A stretch of 51,135 bases of DNA from Methanobrevibacter sp. (GTDB lineage Archaea; Methanobacteriota; Methanobacteria; Methanobacteriales; Methanobacteriaceae), in the NCBI GenBank assembly GCA_017473945.1, contig JAFUIW010000077.1:1-51135 (forward strand), given 5' to 3'. Every line of letters begins with the position of its first letter. The stretch's first letter is position 1. Both the position numbers and the translations under genes were made by a program. Positions 36,851 to 46,725 of this stretch are shown piece by piece. Under the pieces are notes generated by a model. It saw nothing but the letters and a program-made list of their open reading frames with translations, had not been told where the DNA came from and made no database searches.

Positions 36851-39430
36851 ATGAAAGACTTCAAATTTTCAATTGTAATTTCAGCTTATAACTCCGAGGC
36901 TGGAATTTACAAATGTATCAGGTCCATTGTTAGACAAACATTAAATTTTGAAGAAAACATCGAAATAATCTTGATTAATGACGGCAGTACCGACAATACC
37001 GGTAATATATGTAAAATTTTTGCTGAAGAATACCCTCGAAACATCAAATATATATCAAAAAAACACGAAGGCAGGGGAAATAGTAAAAATTTAGGAATAT
37101 CTGAAGCTAGTGGAAAATACATTTATTTTATTGATGGAGACAATTTCATTTCAAAAAATGCACTGAGAAATGTTTTAGATTTCTTTAATGAAAATGAAGA
37201 AATAGATATTGTTACAATACCCACCGAATTTTTAGAATACAAAGAAAATTATCCCTATTTTGATGAAAAGTACAAAAAAACCAGAACAATCAATTTAATG
37301 GAAGAGTCTGAATTCATCCAAGTTCAGTCAAATTCCTGTTTTTTTAAGACAAAACAACTCGAAAACATTAAATTCACAAAACAGTATAAACTGTCCGAAG
37401 ACATTGCATTCATAAACAACTTGCTTATTTCAAAACCTCTTCTGGGCATTTGTAGTGAAGGAACATATTTCAATACAAAAGGCAGGGACAGAAATGCTCT
37501 TTTAAATATGATTCCTAATTTAAAGGATTCTGAACAAAAGGGTATCCAATATCATTTTAAAAGCTTAATAGATAACAGTTTAGGAAAATACGGTTTTCTT
37601 CCCGATTTTATCCAAAAAACAATGTTATTTTATTTAAATGAATTGATTTTAAACGAAACAATTAATGAAAAATTAACAGAACCTGAAATAGAATCCCTGA
37701 ATAATGCAATAAAAAATATTTTGCAATACATTGATGATGAAAATATATATAATCAAAAAGTCATGGATGTGAAAATTAAAACTTTTTTACTTTACATTAA
37801 AAATGATAATTCCTATCTCGAAACAGATCAAATTAAATTAAATCAATACTTAAAATTAGATACAGTTTTCATCGACATATACGAAATTATCGATGATGAA
37901 TTGTACGTGCTTGCCAATGTCAATTCCATTAGCCCTGATGAAAAAATTGATGTATATGTGAATGATAAAAAAATTGAAAGCAGCATTGTAAATTTCCCTC
38001 AACGGGAGAAATACTATCTAAATGAAAGATACTTGAACAACCATACATTCGAATTCAGTTTAAAACTAGACAACAGTAAATCCTATGAAATAAAGTTCAA
38101 GTCAAATATCAATCAAAATTTGCACATTGACTTTTCAAGACCGTGTAATTTCTCAAAAGTTGTTGGATATTCAAAAACAAGAAAATATTTAAGTCACTTA
38201 AACAATGACAAAATCTTAATTAATGGATTTACAACAGGAAATTGGCTTAAAAAAGAAGTAAAAACCCTATTTGGAATGTTGAAAAATAGGGTTCCGGGAT
38301 TTGAAACCGCAATTCCTATTAGATTAATCTATATGGCATTGTACCCCTTTTTAAAAAATAAACGAATATGGTTTTATATGGATTTCCCGACAATAGCTGA
38401 CGACAATGGAATGCACCTATTCAAATATTCGATAAAGCAGGATGACCAGGGCATTAAAAAATATTTCATCATTGATAAAAATACGCCTGATTATGATAAA
38501 ATGAAAGAGATAGGTCCAGTTATCGGATATCATTCATTGAAACATAGGATTTTAGGATTGTTTGCAGAAAAAATCATCACATCACATCCAGACAATAATT
38601 ACATCTATGCCTTTTGGGGACATTACCCTAATTTTGCAGGCATTTTAAAATCAAGCACAATATTCCTACAGCATGGAATAACACTGAATAACATATGCGG
38701 GTGGTTGAACAAGTATGATAAGAACCTTGATTTCTTATTAACCGCATCCAAAAAGGAATATGATTCATTGTTTAAGTATTATTACAATTACGATGAAGAA
38801 ATAATTAAACTGCTCGGTTTTCCAAGATTTGATAATCTGAAAGATGAAAAGACAAAAACAATTCTATTGATGCCGTCCTGGAGAAGGTATCTCAATAATG
38901 AAAACAAATATACAATAAGCAATTCAAGCTATTTTAGAACTTACAATTCACTTATAAATAATGAAAAATTGCTTCAGAAAGCCAAAGAGTACGGTTATAC
39001 AATAATTTTTAGACCACATCCTCACGTGTACAAATACATCAGATTGTTTGATGAAAACGAATCCATAAAAATTGACCATGAACGTGGAAGTTACCAGGAG
39101 TTATTTAAGAAAGGAGCCTTGTTAATTACAGATTATTCATCCGTGGCATTTGATTTTGCATATCTTAAAAAGCCAGTTTTGTATTATCAATACGGTGAGG
39201 ATTATCACTTCAATCTAGATGAAAGTTATTTTGATTATGATACTATGGGTTTTGGTGAAGTCTGCAGCAGTGAAGAGGAACTGGTCAACCTGATAGAGGA
39301 ATATATGAAAAATGACTGTGAAATGAAAGAAAAGCACGTTAAAAATGTTGAGGACTATTTCACATTCACTGATAAAAACAACTGTAAGAGAGTTCATGAA
39401 GCCATTAAAAAGATTCCGCCTAGAGATTGA
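36851..39430 (+). CDS. GT2 glycosyltransferase fused to CDP-glycerol glycerophosphotransferase-like domain
   Basis: Two-domain enzyme of 859 aa. Residues about 5-240 form a family-2 glycosyltransferase: FSIVISAYNSEAGIYKCIRS, LINDGSTDNT, and the metal motif YFIDGDN (about 94-100). A linker follows (about 250-450). Residues about 480-850 resemble TagB/TagF polyol-phosphate transferases: TSHPDNNYIYAFWGH, FLQHGIT, MPSWRRYL, FRPHPH, LITDYSSVAFDFAYLKKPV, the last two being hallmark His/Asp/Ser motifs. Such enzymes polymerise glycerol- or ribitol-phosphate onto lipid carriers in Gram-positive bacteria. Here, with the ABC exporter, it suggests a glycan carrying phosphopolyol. No signal peptide; acts on the inner membrane face. 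Its end overlaps the convergent GNAT gene by 11 bases. Confidence 0.9.
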   Translation: MKDFKFSIVISAYNSEAGIYKCIRSIVRQTLNFEENIEIILINDGSTDNTGNICKIFAEEYPRNIKYISKKHEGRGNSKNLGISEASGKYIYFIDGDNFISKNALRNVLDFFNENEEIDIVTIPTEFLEYKENYPYFDEKYKKTRTINLMEESEFIQVQSNSCFFKTKQLENIKFTKQYKLSEDIAFINNLLISKPLLGICSEGTYFNTKGRDRNALLNMIPNLKDSEQKGIQYHFKSLIDNSLGKYGFLPDFIQKTMLFYLNELILNETINEKLTEPEIESLNNAIKNILQYIDDENIYNQKVMDVKIKTFLLYIKNDNSYLETDQIKLNQYLKLDTVFIDIYEIIDDELYVLANVNSISPDEKIDVYVNDKKIESSIVNFPQREKYYLNERYLNNHTFEFSLKLDNSKSYEIKFKSNINQNLHIDFSRPCNFSKVVGYSKTRKYLSHLNNDKILINGFTTGNWLKKEVKTLFGMLKNRVPGFETAIPIRLIYMALYPFLKNKRIWFYMDFPTIADDNGMHLFKYSIKQDDQGIKKYFIIDKNTPDYDKMKEIGPVIGYHSLKHRILGLFAEKIITSHPDNNYIYAFWGHYPNFAGILKSSTIFLQHGITLNNICGWLNKYDKNLDFLLTASKKEYDSLFKYYYNYDEEIIKLLGFPRFDNLKDEKTKTILLMPSWRRYLNNENKYTISNSSYFRTYNSLINNEKLLQKAKEYGYTIIFRPHPHVYKYIRLFDENESIKIDHERGSYQELFKKGALLITDYSSVAFDFAYLKKPVLYYQYGEDYHFNLDESYFDYDTMGFGEVCSSEEELVNLIEEYMKNDCEMKEKHVKNVEDYFTFTDKNNCKRVHEAIKKIPPRD

Positions 39431-39989
39431 ACTCCATATTATGCATTCCCCTCTCAAAACCAGCTATTTTTACTCTTTTTTTATTGAATTCTTTAAAGCC
39501 TAATGATTCATAAAGCTTTTTTGCACCTTTATTTCTAAAATCTGCATCAAGAATAACTCTTTTGAAGTTTTTAGATTTAGCATAACCTATGACATCCAAA
39601 ACAACCTGCCTTCCAATTCCGTTACCCCTTTGGGATTCATCAATAGCTATCTCTGCAAGGTACAAATCATCCCTTTCAATGTCACATAAAACGAAATGGT
39701 CCAGAATATCAACTAAAAATAATTTCCAGGACTTTAAGTGAAACTCATGGCCACCGCCATACAGATAAACACTAACATAGCCTATGATATTTCTGTTTTC
39801 ATCTAAAATTACCTTAAAATAATCATTTAACTTCTTTTTTGAGATATATTTTGAAATTGCATCAACAGCTTGCTTATCTGATTTGAAAAACATGTCAAAT
39901 GTCCTGTAATCCACATCATAAACCAGGCGCGCGACATGGTCTACATCATGAATTTTCGGATCAAAGGTTTCATAAATCAAATCAATCAC
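39420..39989 (-). CDS. GNAT-family N-acetyltransferase
   Basis: Acetyl-CoA-dependent acyltransferase of 189 aa. The core fold is at about 70-175: [21 protein letters not shown] is motif A (Arg-x-x-Gly-x-Gly/Ile), followed by [22 protein letters not shown] (motif B). The target is unknown. Its ATG overlaps the end of larB by eight bases on the same strand, so both are one unit, larB first. No ribosome-binding site distinguishes another start. Confidence 0.87.
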   Translation of the reverse strand: MIDLIYETFDPKIHDVDHVARLVYDVDYRTFDMFFKSDKQAVDAISKYISKKKLNDYFKVILDENRNIIGYVSVYLYGGGHEFHLKSWKLFLVDILDHFVLCDIERDDLYLAEIAIDESQRGNGIGRQVVLDVIGYAKSKNFKRVILDADFRNKGAKKLYESLGFKEFNKKRVKIAGFERGMHNMEFNL

Positions 39990-40743
39990 TATTCACGATG
40001 GTTAATGCGAAAACTCCCGCTCCAAAACCGTTGTCGATATTTACAACTGCAATTCCAGGTGCGCATGACTGAAGCATTGCATCAAGGGCCACCCTACCGC
40101 CTTCACCGACACCATAACCTACGGAAGTCGGAACGCCAATGACCGGAACATCAACAAGCCCTGCTACAACTGACGGCAGAGCGCCTTCCATTCCTGCACA
40201 GACTATGAATGCACGAACCCCTTCCTTAACCATATGGGCAATCTGCGGAAACAATCTGTGAATTCCGGCAACGCCTATGTCATATGAGGTGATTGCTTCG
40301 CATCCCCCTTCCTCAACAATGACCCGTGCCTCTTCGGCAATGTTGATGTCAGAGGTGCCTGCAGTTATGATACCTATTTTTGCAATTGTCTGATTTTGTT
40401 TAATTTCCTTTCGAATTACCAATATATTGGCCCTATTATTATAATCGAAAATATAGGAATCCTTGCCCAAATCCTCCAATATCTTCCTGTATCTTTCATC
40501 AGACAGTTTAGTGATAATCAAATCTTCATCGCTGGATTCCAAATATTTCTTTATAATCAGTATTAAATCTTCATAATCCTTGCTTGGTGAAAACACTGCC
40601 TCTGGAAAACCTGTTCGTTCACTGCGTTTAATATCAAATTTGGCAACATTGTCAAATTCCAAAATGTTTTGGGATTTCAGCAGGTTTTCAGCCCCGTCAA
40701 TATCAATTTCCCCTCTGACCAGTCTTTCAAGAATATCTTTCAT
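39982..40743 (-). CDS. larB: nickel-pincer cofactor synthase LarB (PurE-like)
   Basis: First enzyme of the nickel-pincer nucleotide pathway: carboxylates and hydrolyses nicotinic acid adenine dinucleotide to pyridinium-3,5-dicarboxylate mononucleotide. The 253 aa length fits. The C-terminal PurE-like domain (about 125-250) shows [46 protein letters not shown] and [12 protein letters not shown]. The N-terminal part (about 1-120) is the LarB-specific region. larC and larE are not in this window. Divergent from hypF, another nickel-enzyme maturation gene, with 52 bases between. Alternative annotation as an AIR carboxylase is unlikely given the N-terminal region. Confidence 0.92.
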   Translation of the reverse strand: MKDILERLVRGEIDIDGAENLLKSQNILEFDNVAKFDIKRSERTGFPEAVFSPSKDYEDLILIIKKYLESSDEDLIITKLSDERYRKILEDLGKDSYIFDYNNRANILVIRKEIKQNQTIAKIGIITAGTSDINIAEEARVIVEEGGCEAITSYDIGVAGIHRLFPQIAHMVKEGVRAFIVCAGMEGALPSVVAGLVDVPVIGVPTSVGYGVGEGGRVALDAMLQSCAPGIAVVNIDNGFGAGVFALTIVNSD

Positions 40744-40795
40744 AATATAATATAAGATAAAATTTTATATAAAATTTAACTTAAATAATATATTT
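40744..40795. promoter_or_regulatory. compact divergent promoter, larB / hypF
   Basis: 52-base, nearly pure A/T gap holding TATA-like elements for both directions (e.g. TTTTATATAAAA at about 40761-40772). The hypF ATG has no ribosome-binding site and is likely leaderless. Confidence 0.45.
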
Positions 40796-43036
40796 ATGAA
40801 AGCCCAAAAGATTTTAACTCAAGGAATAGTTCAAGGCGTGGGATTCCGGCCTTATGTATACAGGCTTGCATCTGACCTAAAACTTAACGGACATGTAAGA
40901 AACCTTGGAAATGTAGTTGAAATCATAATTGAGGGCAAAAACACTGAAAAGTTTATTGAAAGATTGCCTAAGGAACTGCCGCCAATTGCCAAAATCGATT
41001 CAATGAGTGTGGAAGACATAGATGAAACAGGCAATACTGATTTTAAAATCATAGAAAGTGGAGATTCATATTCAGGAGTTAGCGTTATCCCACCGGACAT
41101 TGCAATTTGCGATAAATGTCTGGATGAAATAAGAAATCCAAATGACAGACGCTTCAAATATCCATTTAATGCATGTACAGATTGCGGACCAAGGTTTACC
41201 GTGATTGAAAGCGTTCCATATGACAGAATCAGGACATCAATGGAGGAATTTCCATTATGTGATGATTGCCTGACAGAATACAAGGAACCTTTAGACAGGC
41301 GTTATCATGGCGAGGCCATTTGCTGCAGTGACTGCGGCCCCCAAATGGAAATATATAACGGCCTGGAAAAAATAGATGCTGAAAATCCCATAAAAGTTGG
41401 TGCAAAAAAACTAAAAGAAGGTAAAATTTTAGCCATTAAAGGAATAGGCGGAACACATCTTGTTGTTGATGCATATAATGATGAAGCGATTAAAGAATTG
41501 AGAAAACGCCTGAACCGTCCAAATCAGGCCTTTGCAGTTATGGCAAAAGATTTAGAATCCATTCAAAAATACGCTGAACTTTCTGAAAGGGAAATTGAAA
41601 CAATTACCTCAAACAAAAGACCGATAGTTATCCTGAAGAAAAATGAAGATTATCCATTCCCTGAAAGTTTATCTCCGGGACTTCACAATATTGGAGTGAT
41701 GCTGCCGTACTCACCTATGCACTATCTTCTTTTTGACGAAGGAGACATTGACACCTATGTAATGACTTCCGCAAATATCCCAGGCGAACCAATGATGATT
41801 AAAAATGAGGAAATCATCAACGGAGTCAATGACTACTCTTTAGTCCATAACCGTAAAATCCTAAACAGATGTGACGATTCCGTCATCAGATTTAGAAACA
41901 ATGAGTTATCCTTCATTAGAAGATCCAGGGGCTACACCCCTGAACCGTATAAAATCAATTATGAGGTGAATGATTCGAATGTTCTTGCGTTAGGCCCTGA
42001 ACTTGACGTTACATTTTCCATAGCTAAAGACAATATTGTCTATCCGTCCCAGCATATCGGAAACACAAACAAACCGAAAACCTTGAACTTCTTAAGACAG
42101 GCTATCGAAAACATGCAAAGAATTACAAAAATCAACGAATTCGACATAATAGCATGTGACATGCATCCTCACTTTTTTACAACAAGACTGGCCCATGAGC
42201 TTGCAGAAATATATGATGCAGAGGTCATGCCTATACAACATCATCATGCCCACTCAATCGCCCTTGCCAATGACCACAGCCTTGAAGAGATGATTGTCAT
42301 TGCAGCAGACGGAGTCGGATACGGAAGTGACGGAACCAGCTGGGGAGGAGAAATACTTTATACCAACGTGAATACCTTTGAAAGACTGGCCCATCTCCAG
42401 AGCCAGCTGATGCCAGGCGGAGACATGGCAACAAAACATCCCGCAAGAATGCTTGCAAGCATATTAAATGATGAGGATTTGATTAAAAGCTACACAAAAT
42501 ATTTCAAATATGGAGAAATTGAAATCAAAAACATCTATAAGCAATTGGCTTCAGGAATCAATGTCGGCAAAACCACAAGTACCGGAAGGGTTCTTGATTC
42601 AATGGCTGTTGCTGTTGAAGTAGCTCATGAGAGAACATATGAAGGAGAATGCTCCATGAAGCTTGAGTCCTGCGCATACTATGCAACAAAAAATCTGGAA
42701 ATTCCATACATTATTGAAAAAAACACATTGAACACCACTGAAATACTTAAAGAGGTTGTCAGATTATATCAAAATGGTGAAAAGAAAGCTGACGTTGCAT
42801 GCGCCGGACAAAATGCAGTTGCAAAAGGCCTTGCAGAACTTGCAATTAGGGCAGCGGATAAAAAGGGAATTTCAGATATTGGCGCAACCGGAGGAGTATT
42901 TTACAACGAAGCCATTACAAACACTGTCAAAAACCATGTTGAAAAAGAAGGATACACTTTCATACAGCATATGAATACCTGTGCTGGTGACGGGTCCGTT
43001 TCTCTTGGACAAGCGGTGATAGCAAAAAAAATATGA
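40796..43036 (+). CDS. hypF: carbamoyltransferase HypF
   Basis: Makes the thiocarboxamide on HypE that supplies the CN ligands of [NiFe]-hydrogenase active sites, from carbamoyl phosphate and ATP. The 746 aa protein holds an acylphosphatase domain (about 1-90, GIVQGVGFRPYVYRLA), two zinc fingers (Cys-x2-Cys...Cys-x2-Cys at about 108-180), a YrdC domain (about 195-380, with KGIGGTHL and RRLNRPNQ-like motif RKRLNRPNQAFAVM), and a Kae1-like carbamoyl-transfer domain with HHHAHSIALANDH near 483-495 and AADGVGYGSDGTSWGGE. Complete length. Expected in a hydrogenotrophic methanogen with several hydrogenases. Confidence 0.96.
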   Translation: MKAQKILTQGIVQGVGFRPYVYRLASDLKLNGHVRNLGNVVEIIIEGKNTEKFIERLPKELPPIAKIDSMSVEDIDETGNTDFKIIESGDSYSGVSVIPPDIAICDKCLDEIRNPNDRRFKYPFNACTDCGPRFTVIESVPYDRIRTSMEEFPLCDDCLTEYKEPLDRRYHGEAICCSDCGPQMEIYNGLEKIDAENPIKVGAKKLKEGKILAIKGIGGTHLVVDAYNDEAIKELRKRLNRPNQAFAVMAKDLESIQKYAELSEREIETITSNKRPIVILKKNEDYPFPESLSPGLHNIGVMLPYSPMHYLLFDEGDIDTYVMTSANIPGEPMMIKNEEIINGVNDYSLVHNRKILNRCDDSVIRFRNNELSFIRRSRGYTPEPYKINYEVNDSNVLALGPELDVTFSIAKDNIVYPSQHIGNTNKPKTLNFLRQAIENMQRITKINEFDIIACDMHPHFFTTRLAHELAEIYDAEVMPIQHHHAHSIALANDHSLEEMIVIAADGVGYGSDGTSWGGEILYTNVNTFERLAHLQSQLMPGGDMATKHPARMLASILNDEDLIKSYTKYFKYGEIEIKNIYKQLASGINVGKTTSTGRVLDSMAVAVEVAHERTYEGECSMKLESCAYYATKNLEIPYIIEKNTLNTTEILKEVVRLYQNGEKKADVACAGQNAVAKGLAELAIRAADKKGISDIGATGGVFYNEAITNTVKNHVEKEGYTFIQHMNTCAGDGSVSLGQAVIAKKI

Positions 43037-43086
43037 AAATGGTTTAAAGAATTAAACCATTGAATTAATGACCACGGAATGTTAGT

Positions 43087-43650
43087 TCATCTGCCTTTCA
43101 AAGTTCTTTCAAGGATATATTCGGCCCTTTCCTTAAGGTTGCCGTATAACCTAATTTGATTTTTCAGCTCGTCGATTGCCTCAAGCTGGCCCGCATCGAT
43201 TCTTTTTTCAATATCCAAAAGCTTGGACCATTCGTCCCCTGAAGGAAGCTGAAGAGTGTTTAACATGTCATCTGAAAGGTTCACATCAAATGTATTCTTA
43301 TTGATTGTGATATGGATGTTAACCTCATGCTGCAAATCATAATATTTACGAGGACGACCCCTTAAGATTTTCTTATAAGAAGAGTTTAAAATACCTATAT
43401 CCTCCATAGCACGCAAGTGCTCTATGATGGCCTTTTGACCAATGTCCAATTCATTGGAAATTTCACTGACAAACATTGGCTCTTCCCTTAACAGATTTAT
43501 AATATCCCTTCTAGTTTTACAACCCATTACGTCAAGTATATCTTCTTTATCAATATCTCCTAATTGGTCGTTATAGTTTCCTCTAATTTCTATGTGGCCA
43601 TTAGAAGAATTGACATTATTGTTTTTTTTAATGTCATTTGAATTAGTCAT
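43087..43650 (-). CDS. winged-helix (ArsR-like) transcriptional regulator, candidate heat-shock regulator
   Basis: DNA-binding protein of 187 aa. Residues about 35-105 form a winged helix: MGCKTRRDIINLLREEPM, FVSEISNELDIGQKAIIEHLRAM (helix-turn-helix), then a wing with RGRPRKYYDL. The C-terminal part (about 115-187) is helical and may dimerise. The N-terminal 30 residues are Asn-rich and probably disordered. Position next to, and divergent from, grpE-dnaK-dnaJ, and a shared TTAC..GTAA dyad in its own promoter, suggest it controls itself and the chaperones like Phr of Pyrococcus or HSR1 of Archaeoglobus. This is inference from context. The ATG lies about 25 bases from a TATA box, so it is likely leaderless. 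Confidence 0.82.
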   Translation of the reverse strand: MTNSNDIKKNNNVNSSNGHIEIRGNYNDQLGDIDKEDILDVMGCKTRRDIINLLREEPMFVSEISNELDIGQKAIIEHLRAMEDIGILNSSYKKILRGRPRKYYDLQHEVNIHITINKNTFDVNLSDDMLNTLQLPSGDEWSKLLDIEKRIDAGQLEAIDELKNQIRLYGNLKERAEYILERTLKGR

Positions 43651-44113
43651 GATTATACATTATGTCGAAACTTTATATAAAATTAATTGTTTTTGTTACC
43701 ATATGTAAGAAAACTTTTTTTGAATTAAATGAGCCCAATTTATCTAAAAACAACAATGACAATAACAATGAAAAATAATAAAAATTAAAATCATTTTAAA
43801 TAATAATAAAATATTATTATGATTTTTCTAGAAAAATTAAGGACATAGAATCGAATTTGATAAATTTTTTCTTACTTCAATTTAGCGAAAACTTTATATA
43901 ACCTTTTGTTACTATAATAATGTAAGAGAAAGATAACTTTTTGTTACTTTAATATTTGGTTTAGAAAAACTTGATGTAATAACTCAGATATGATGAACCA
44001 TTTTCCTATATGTCCATAAATTCCTAAAAACCAATATTAAAGAACTTAAAGAGAATATTCTCTGCAGAGAGTTATTACAAAAGTTTTTCAAAAACAACCT
44101 AAAAGGTGTCCAT
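43651..44113. promoter_or_regulatory. regulator-grpE intergenic region with duplicated promoter-operator module
   Basis: 463 bases without a gene. Two related blocks are seen. Block 1: CGAAACTTTATATA (43666-43679), then TTAC-N5-GTAA (43696-43708). Block 2: CGAAAACTTTATATA (43886-43900), then TTAC-N9-GTAA (43909-43925) and a further GTTAC (43943-43947). Both dyads are followed by GTAAGA and an AACTTTTT run. Block 2 places the dyad over the expected grpE transcription start (about 43922). Block 1 lies just upstream of the minus-strand TATA of the regulator. A roughly 190-base grpE leader follows. Confidence 0.6.
44050..44070 (+). promoter_or_regulatory. overlapping palindromes in grpE leader
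   Basis: AGAGAATATTCTCT (44050-44063) and TCTCTGCAGAGA (44059-44070) are two perfect palindromes sharing five bases. As RNA they would form mutually exclusive hairpins about 45 bases before the grpE ATG; as DNA they could be protein-binding dyads. Confidence 0.4.
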
Positions 44114-44665
44114 ATGACTGACGAAAATAAAAGTGAAACTGAAGTTGAAACAAAAGATCTTCAGCAGCAATACGATGAACTTCTTGAGGAAGTTACACTA
44201 AAAAATGAAGAGATAGAAAAACTCAAAGAAGATCTTGAAAAACAAGAAAGTGAAACACAGGAGTACATTTCACTTGCACAAAGACTTCAAGCAGATTTTG
44301 AAAATTTCAAAAAGATTACTGAAAAACAAAACAAAGACATCATAAAATTTGCTAATGAAAATATCATTAAGGAGTTTTTAGATTGTTATGAAGACTTTGG
44401 TAGAGCTTTAAATGTTGAAAACGATGAAAATTTAAGAGATGGTATTGAACTTACCTATAACAAATTCAAAGATATTTTAACAAAAGAAGGTGTTGAAGAA
44501 ATTCCCGCAAAAGGAGAAAAATTCGACCTGAACAAACATGAAGCACTTATGGTCCAGGCATCCGATGATGTTGAAAACGGATATGTTATAGAAGAGCTAA
44601 TGAAAGGATACATGTACAAGGACAAAGTTCTCAAATACTCTAAAGTCATTGTTTGTAAAAAATAA
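44114..44665 (+). CDS. grpE: nucleotide exchange factor GrpE
   Basis: Releases ADP from DnaK during the chaperone cycle; cytoplasmic dimer. The 183 aa protein has an acidic N terminus, a long coiled coil (about 14-75, heptads in LQQQYDELLEEVTLKNEEIEKL), the QRLQADFENFKKITEK signature (about 55-70) and a C-terminal beta wing (about 130-183) ending LKYSKVIVCKK. AAAGGTG lies six bases before the ATG. First gene of grpE-dnaK-dnaJ; Methanobacteriales are known to carry this bacterial-type set, presumably acquired from bacteria long ago. Confidence 0.95.
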   Translation: MTDENKSETEVETKDLQQQYDELLEEVTLKNEEIEKLKEDLEKQESETQEYISLAQRLQADFENFKKITEKQNKDIIKFANENIIKEFLDCYEDFGRALNVENDENLRDGIELTYNKFKDILTKEGVEEIPAKGEKFDLNKHEALMVQASDDVENGYVIEELMKGYMYKDKVLKYSKVIVCKK

Positions 44666-44712
44666 AATTACGTTTATTTAATTATATATAATAAAAAAAA
44701 TTGGTGATAATT

Positions 44713-46587
44713 ATGTCTGATGCAAAAAAAGAAAAAATTATTGGAATTGATTTAGGTACAAGTAACTCAGCAGCATCTGTACTTGTAGGAGGTAAACCAA
44801 CCACAATCCCTTCCGCTGAAGGAGCAAGTCAATATGGTAAATCCTTCCCAAGTTATGTTGCATTTACTGAAGACGGACAAATGTTAGTTGGAGAACCTGC
44901 AAGAAGACAAGCAGTTACCAACCCAGAAAACACTATCAGTGCAATCAAAAGAAGCATGGGTACAGATCATAAAGTAACTGTAAACGGAAAACAATATTCT
45001 CCACAAGAAATTTCCGCATTCATCTTACAAAAAATTAAAAAAGATGCAGAATCATTCTTAGGCGAACCTATTGAAAAAGCTGTAATTACCGTACCTGCAT
45101 ACTTTGACGATAACCAAAGGACCGCAACAAAAGACGCAGGAACCATCGCAGGTCTTGATGTAGTAAGACTTGTAAACGAACCTACCGCAGCAAGCCTCGC
45201 ATACGGTCTTGATAAAGCTGATGAAGAAGACATGAACATTATGGTATACGACCTTGGTGGAGGTACCCTGGATGTAACCATCATGGAATTCGGTGGAGGA
45301 GTATTTGAAGTAAGGTCAACCAGCGGAGACACCCAACTCGGTGGTACCGATATGGATAACGTATTGATCAAATACTTAGCAGACCAATTTAAAGAAAAAG
45401 AAGACATCGATTTAATGGAAAATGATCAAGCAGTACAAAGATTAAGAGAAGCTGCTGAAAAAGCAAAAATCGAATTATCCACTACCACAACCACTGAAGT
45501 TAACTTACCATTCATCGCAATGGGAACTGATGGAACTCCTAAAAACTTAATCGACACAATTTCCAGAGCAAAATTAGAAGAATTGGTTGACCACATTGTT
45601 GAAAAATCTGGTAAACCAATGCAACAAGCATTAGACGATGCTAAAATGAGCAAATCTGAAATTGATAAAATTATCTTAGTCGGTGGACCTACCAGAATGC
45701 CAATCGTACAAAAATTCGTTGAAAAATTCATAGGAAAACCAGTGGAACGTGGTATTGACCCAATGGAATGTGTATCCATGGGTGCAGCTATTCAAGGAGG
45801 AGTATTAGCTGGTGAAATTAAAGACATCGTTCTTTTAGACGTAACCCCATTATCATTAGGTATTGAAACCTTAGGTGGAGTATCAACTACTTTAATTGAA
45901 AGAAACACTACTATCCCTACCAAGAAAAGTCAAGTATTCTCCACTGCTGCAGATAACCAACCATCTGTAGACATCAATGTATTGCAAGGGGAAAGAAAAA
46001 TGGCTGCAGACAACACCTCACTTGGACGTTTCCAACTTGTAGGAATCCCACCTGCACCTAGAGGAGTGCCACAAATCGAAGTAACTTTCGATATTGACGC
46101 TAACGGTATTATCAACGTTACTGCTAAAGATAAAGGAACCGGTAAAGAACAGGCAATTACAATTACCTCATCCACAAAATTATCCGATGAGGAAATCGAA
46201 CAAAAAATCAAAGAAGCAGAAATGAATGCCGAAGCAGATGCAAAAAGACAAGAAGAAATTGAAATCAGAAACAACGCAGACTCATTAATTTACACTTCAG
46301 AAAAAACCTTAGATGAACTTAAAGATCAAGTATCTGAAGATGAAAAATCAAAAGTCGAAGGACTTGTAGCTGAATTAAGAGAACTTATAGCTGGCGATGA
46401 TGTTGCTGCCATTAAAGAAAAGTCTGATGAATTATCTAATGTAATTCAAGAGATTGGTGCTAAAATCTACCAACAAGCACAAGCAGAAGCACAAGCTCAA
46501 CAACAAGCTGGAGCTGACCCTAATGCAGGTGCTCAAGACAACAACGATGATGACACAATTGATGCAGACTATGAAGTAAAAGACTAG
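44713..46587 (+). CDS. dnaK: chaperone DnaK (Hsp70)
   Basis: ATP-driven chaperone of 624 aa. The start is the ATG at 44713 ([19 protein letters not shown]) with GGTGAT at 44703-44708; upstream TTG/GTG codons in frame are within or before that site. The nucleotide-binding domain (about 1-360) holds the phosphate-1 loop [12 protein letters not shown], phosphate-2 [12 protein letters not shown] and adenosine motif [10 protein letters not shown]. The substrate domain and lid follow (about 370-600), and a Gln/Ala-rich stretch precedes an acidic tail. It lacks the insertion near residue 80-100 seen in Gram-negative DnaK, like Gram-positive and archaeal forms. The tail [13 protein letters not shown] is typical. 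Confidence 0.97.
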   Translation: MSDAKKEKIIGIDLGTSNSAASVLVGGKPTTIPSAEGASQYGKSFPSYVAFTEDGQMLVGEPARRQAVTNPENTISAIKRSMGTDHKVTVNGKQYSPQEISAFILQKIKKDAESFLGEPIEKAVITVPAYFDDNQRTATKDAGTIAGLDVVRLVNEPTAASLAYGLDKADEEDMNIMVYDLGGGTLDVTIMEFGGGVFEVRSTSGDTQLGGTDMDNVLIKYLADQFKEKEDIDLMENDQAVQRLREAAEKAKIELSTTTTTEVNLPFIAMGTDGTPKNLIDTISRAKLEELVDHIVEKSGKPMQQALDDAKMSKSEIDKIILVGGPTRMPIVQKFVEKFIGKPVERGIDPMECVSMGAAIQGGVLAGEIKDIVLLDVTPLSLGIETLGGVSTTLIERNTTIPTKKSQVFSTAADNQPSVDINVLQGERKMAADNTSLGRFQLVGIPPAPRGVPQIEVTFDIDANGIINVTAKDKGTGKEQAITITSSTKLSDEEIEQKIKEAEMNAEADAKRQEEIEIRNNADSLIYTSEKTLDELKDQVSEDEKSKVEGLVAELRELIAGDDVAAIKEKSDELSNVIQEIGAKIYQQAQAEAQAQQQAGADPNAGAQDNNDDDTIDADYEVKD

Positions 46588-46662
46588 AATTAATAATAAA
46601 GTTTTATTATATTGTTGGTAAATATATTAAAATCAGAAATCAGAATCAATCAATAAACTAAC

Positions 46663-46700
46663 AATAGATAAAACTATTATTTTTTCTATCTATTTTTTTT
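46663..46700 (+). terminator. possible terminator after dnaK
   Basis: AATAGATA (46663-46670) and TATCTATT (46687-46694) form an 8-bp stem with a loose 16-base loop, followed by T-run to 46700. It lies between dnaK and dnaJ, so dnaJ may have partly separate expression. Weak stem. Confidence 0.4.
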
Positions 46701-46725
46701 AAAATTATTTTTTTAAGGTGTACAA

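Noticed and set aside
46588..46625. AT-only hairpin right after dnaK (ATAATAAA/TTTATTAT) as a terminator
   Set aside because: Weak A/T stem with a two-base loop and no T-run; such pairings are expected by chance at this composition.
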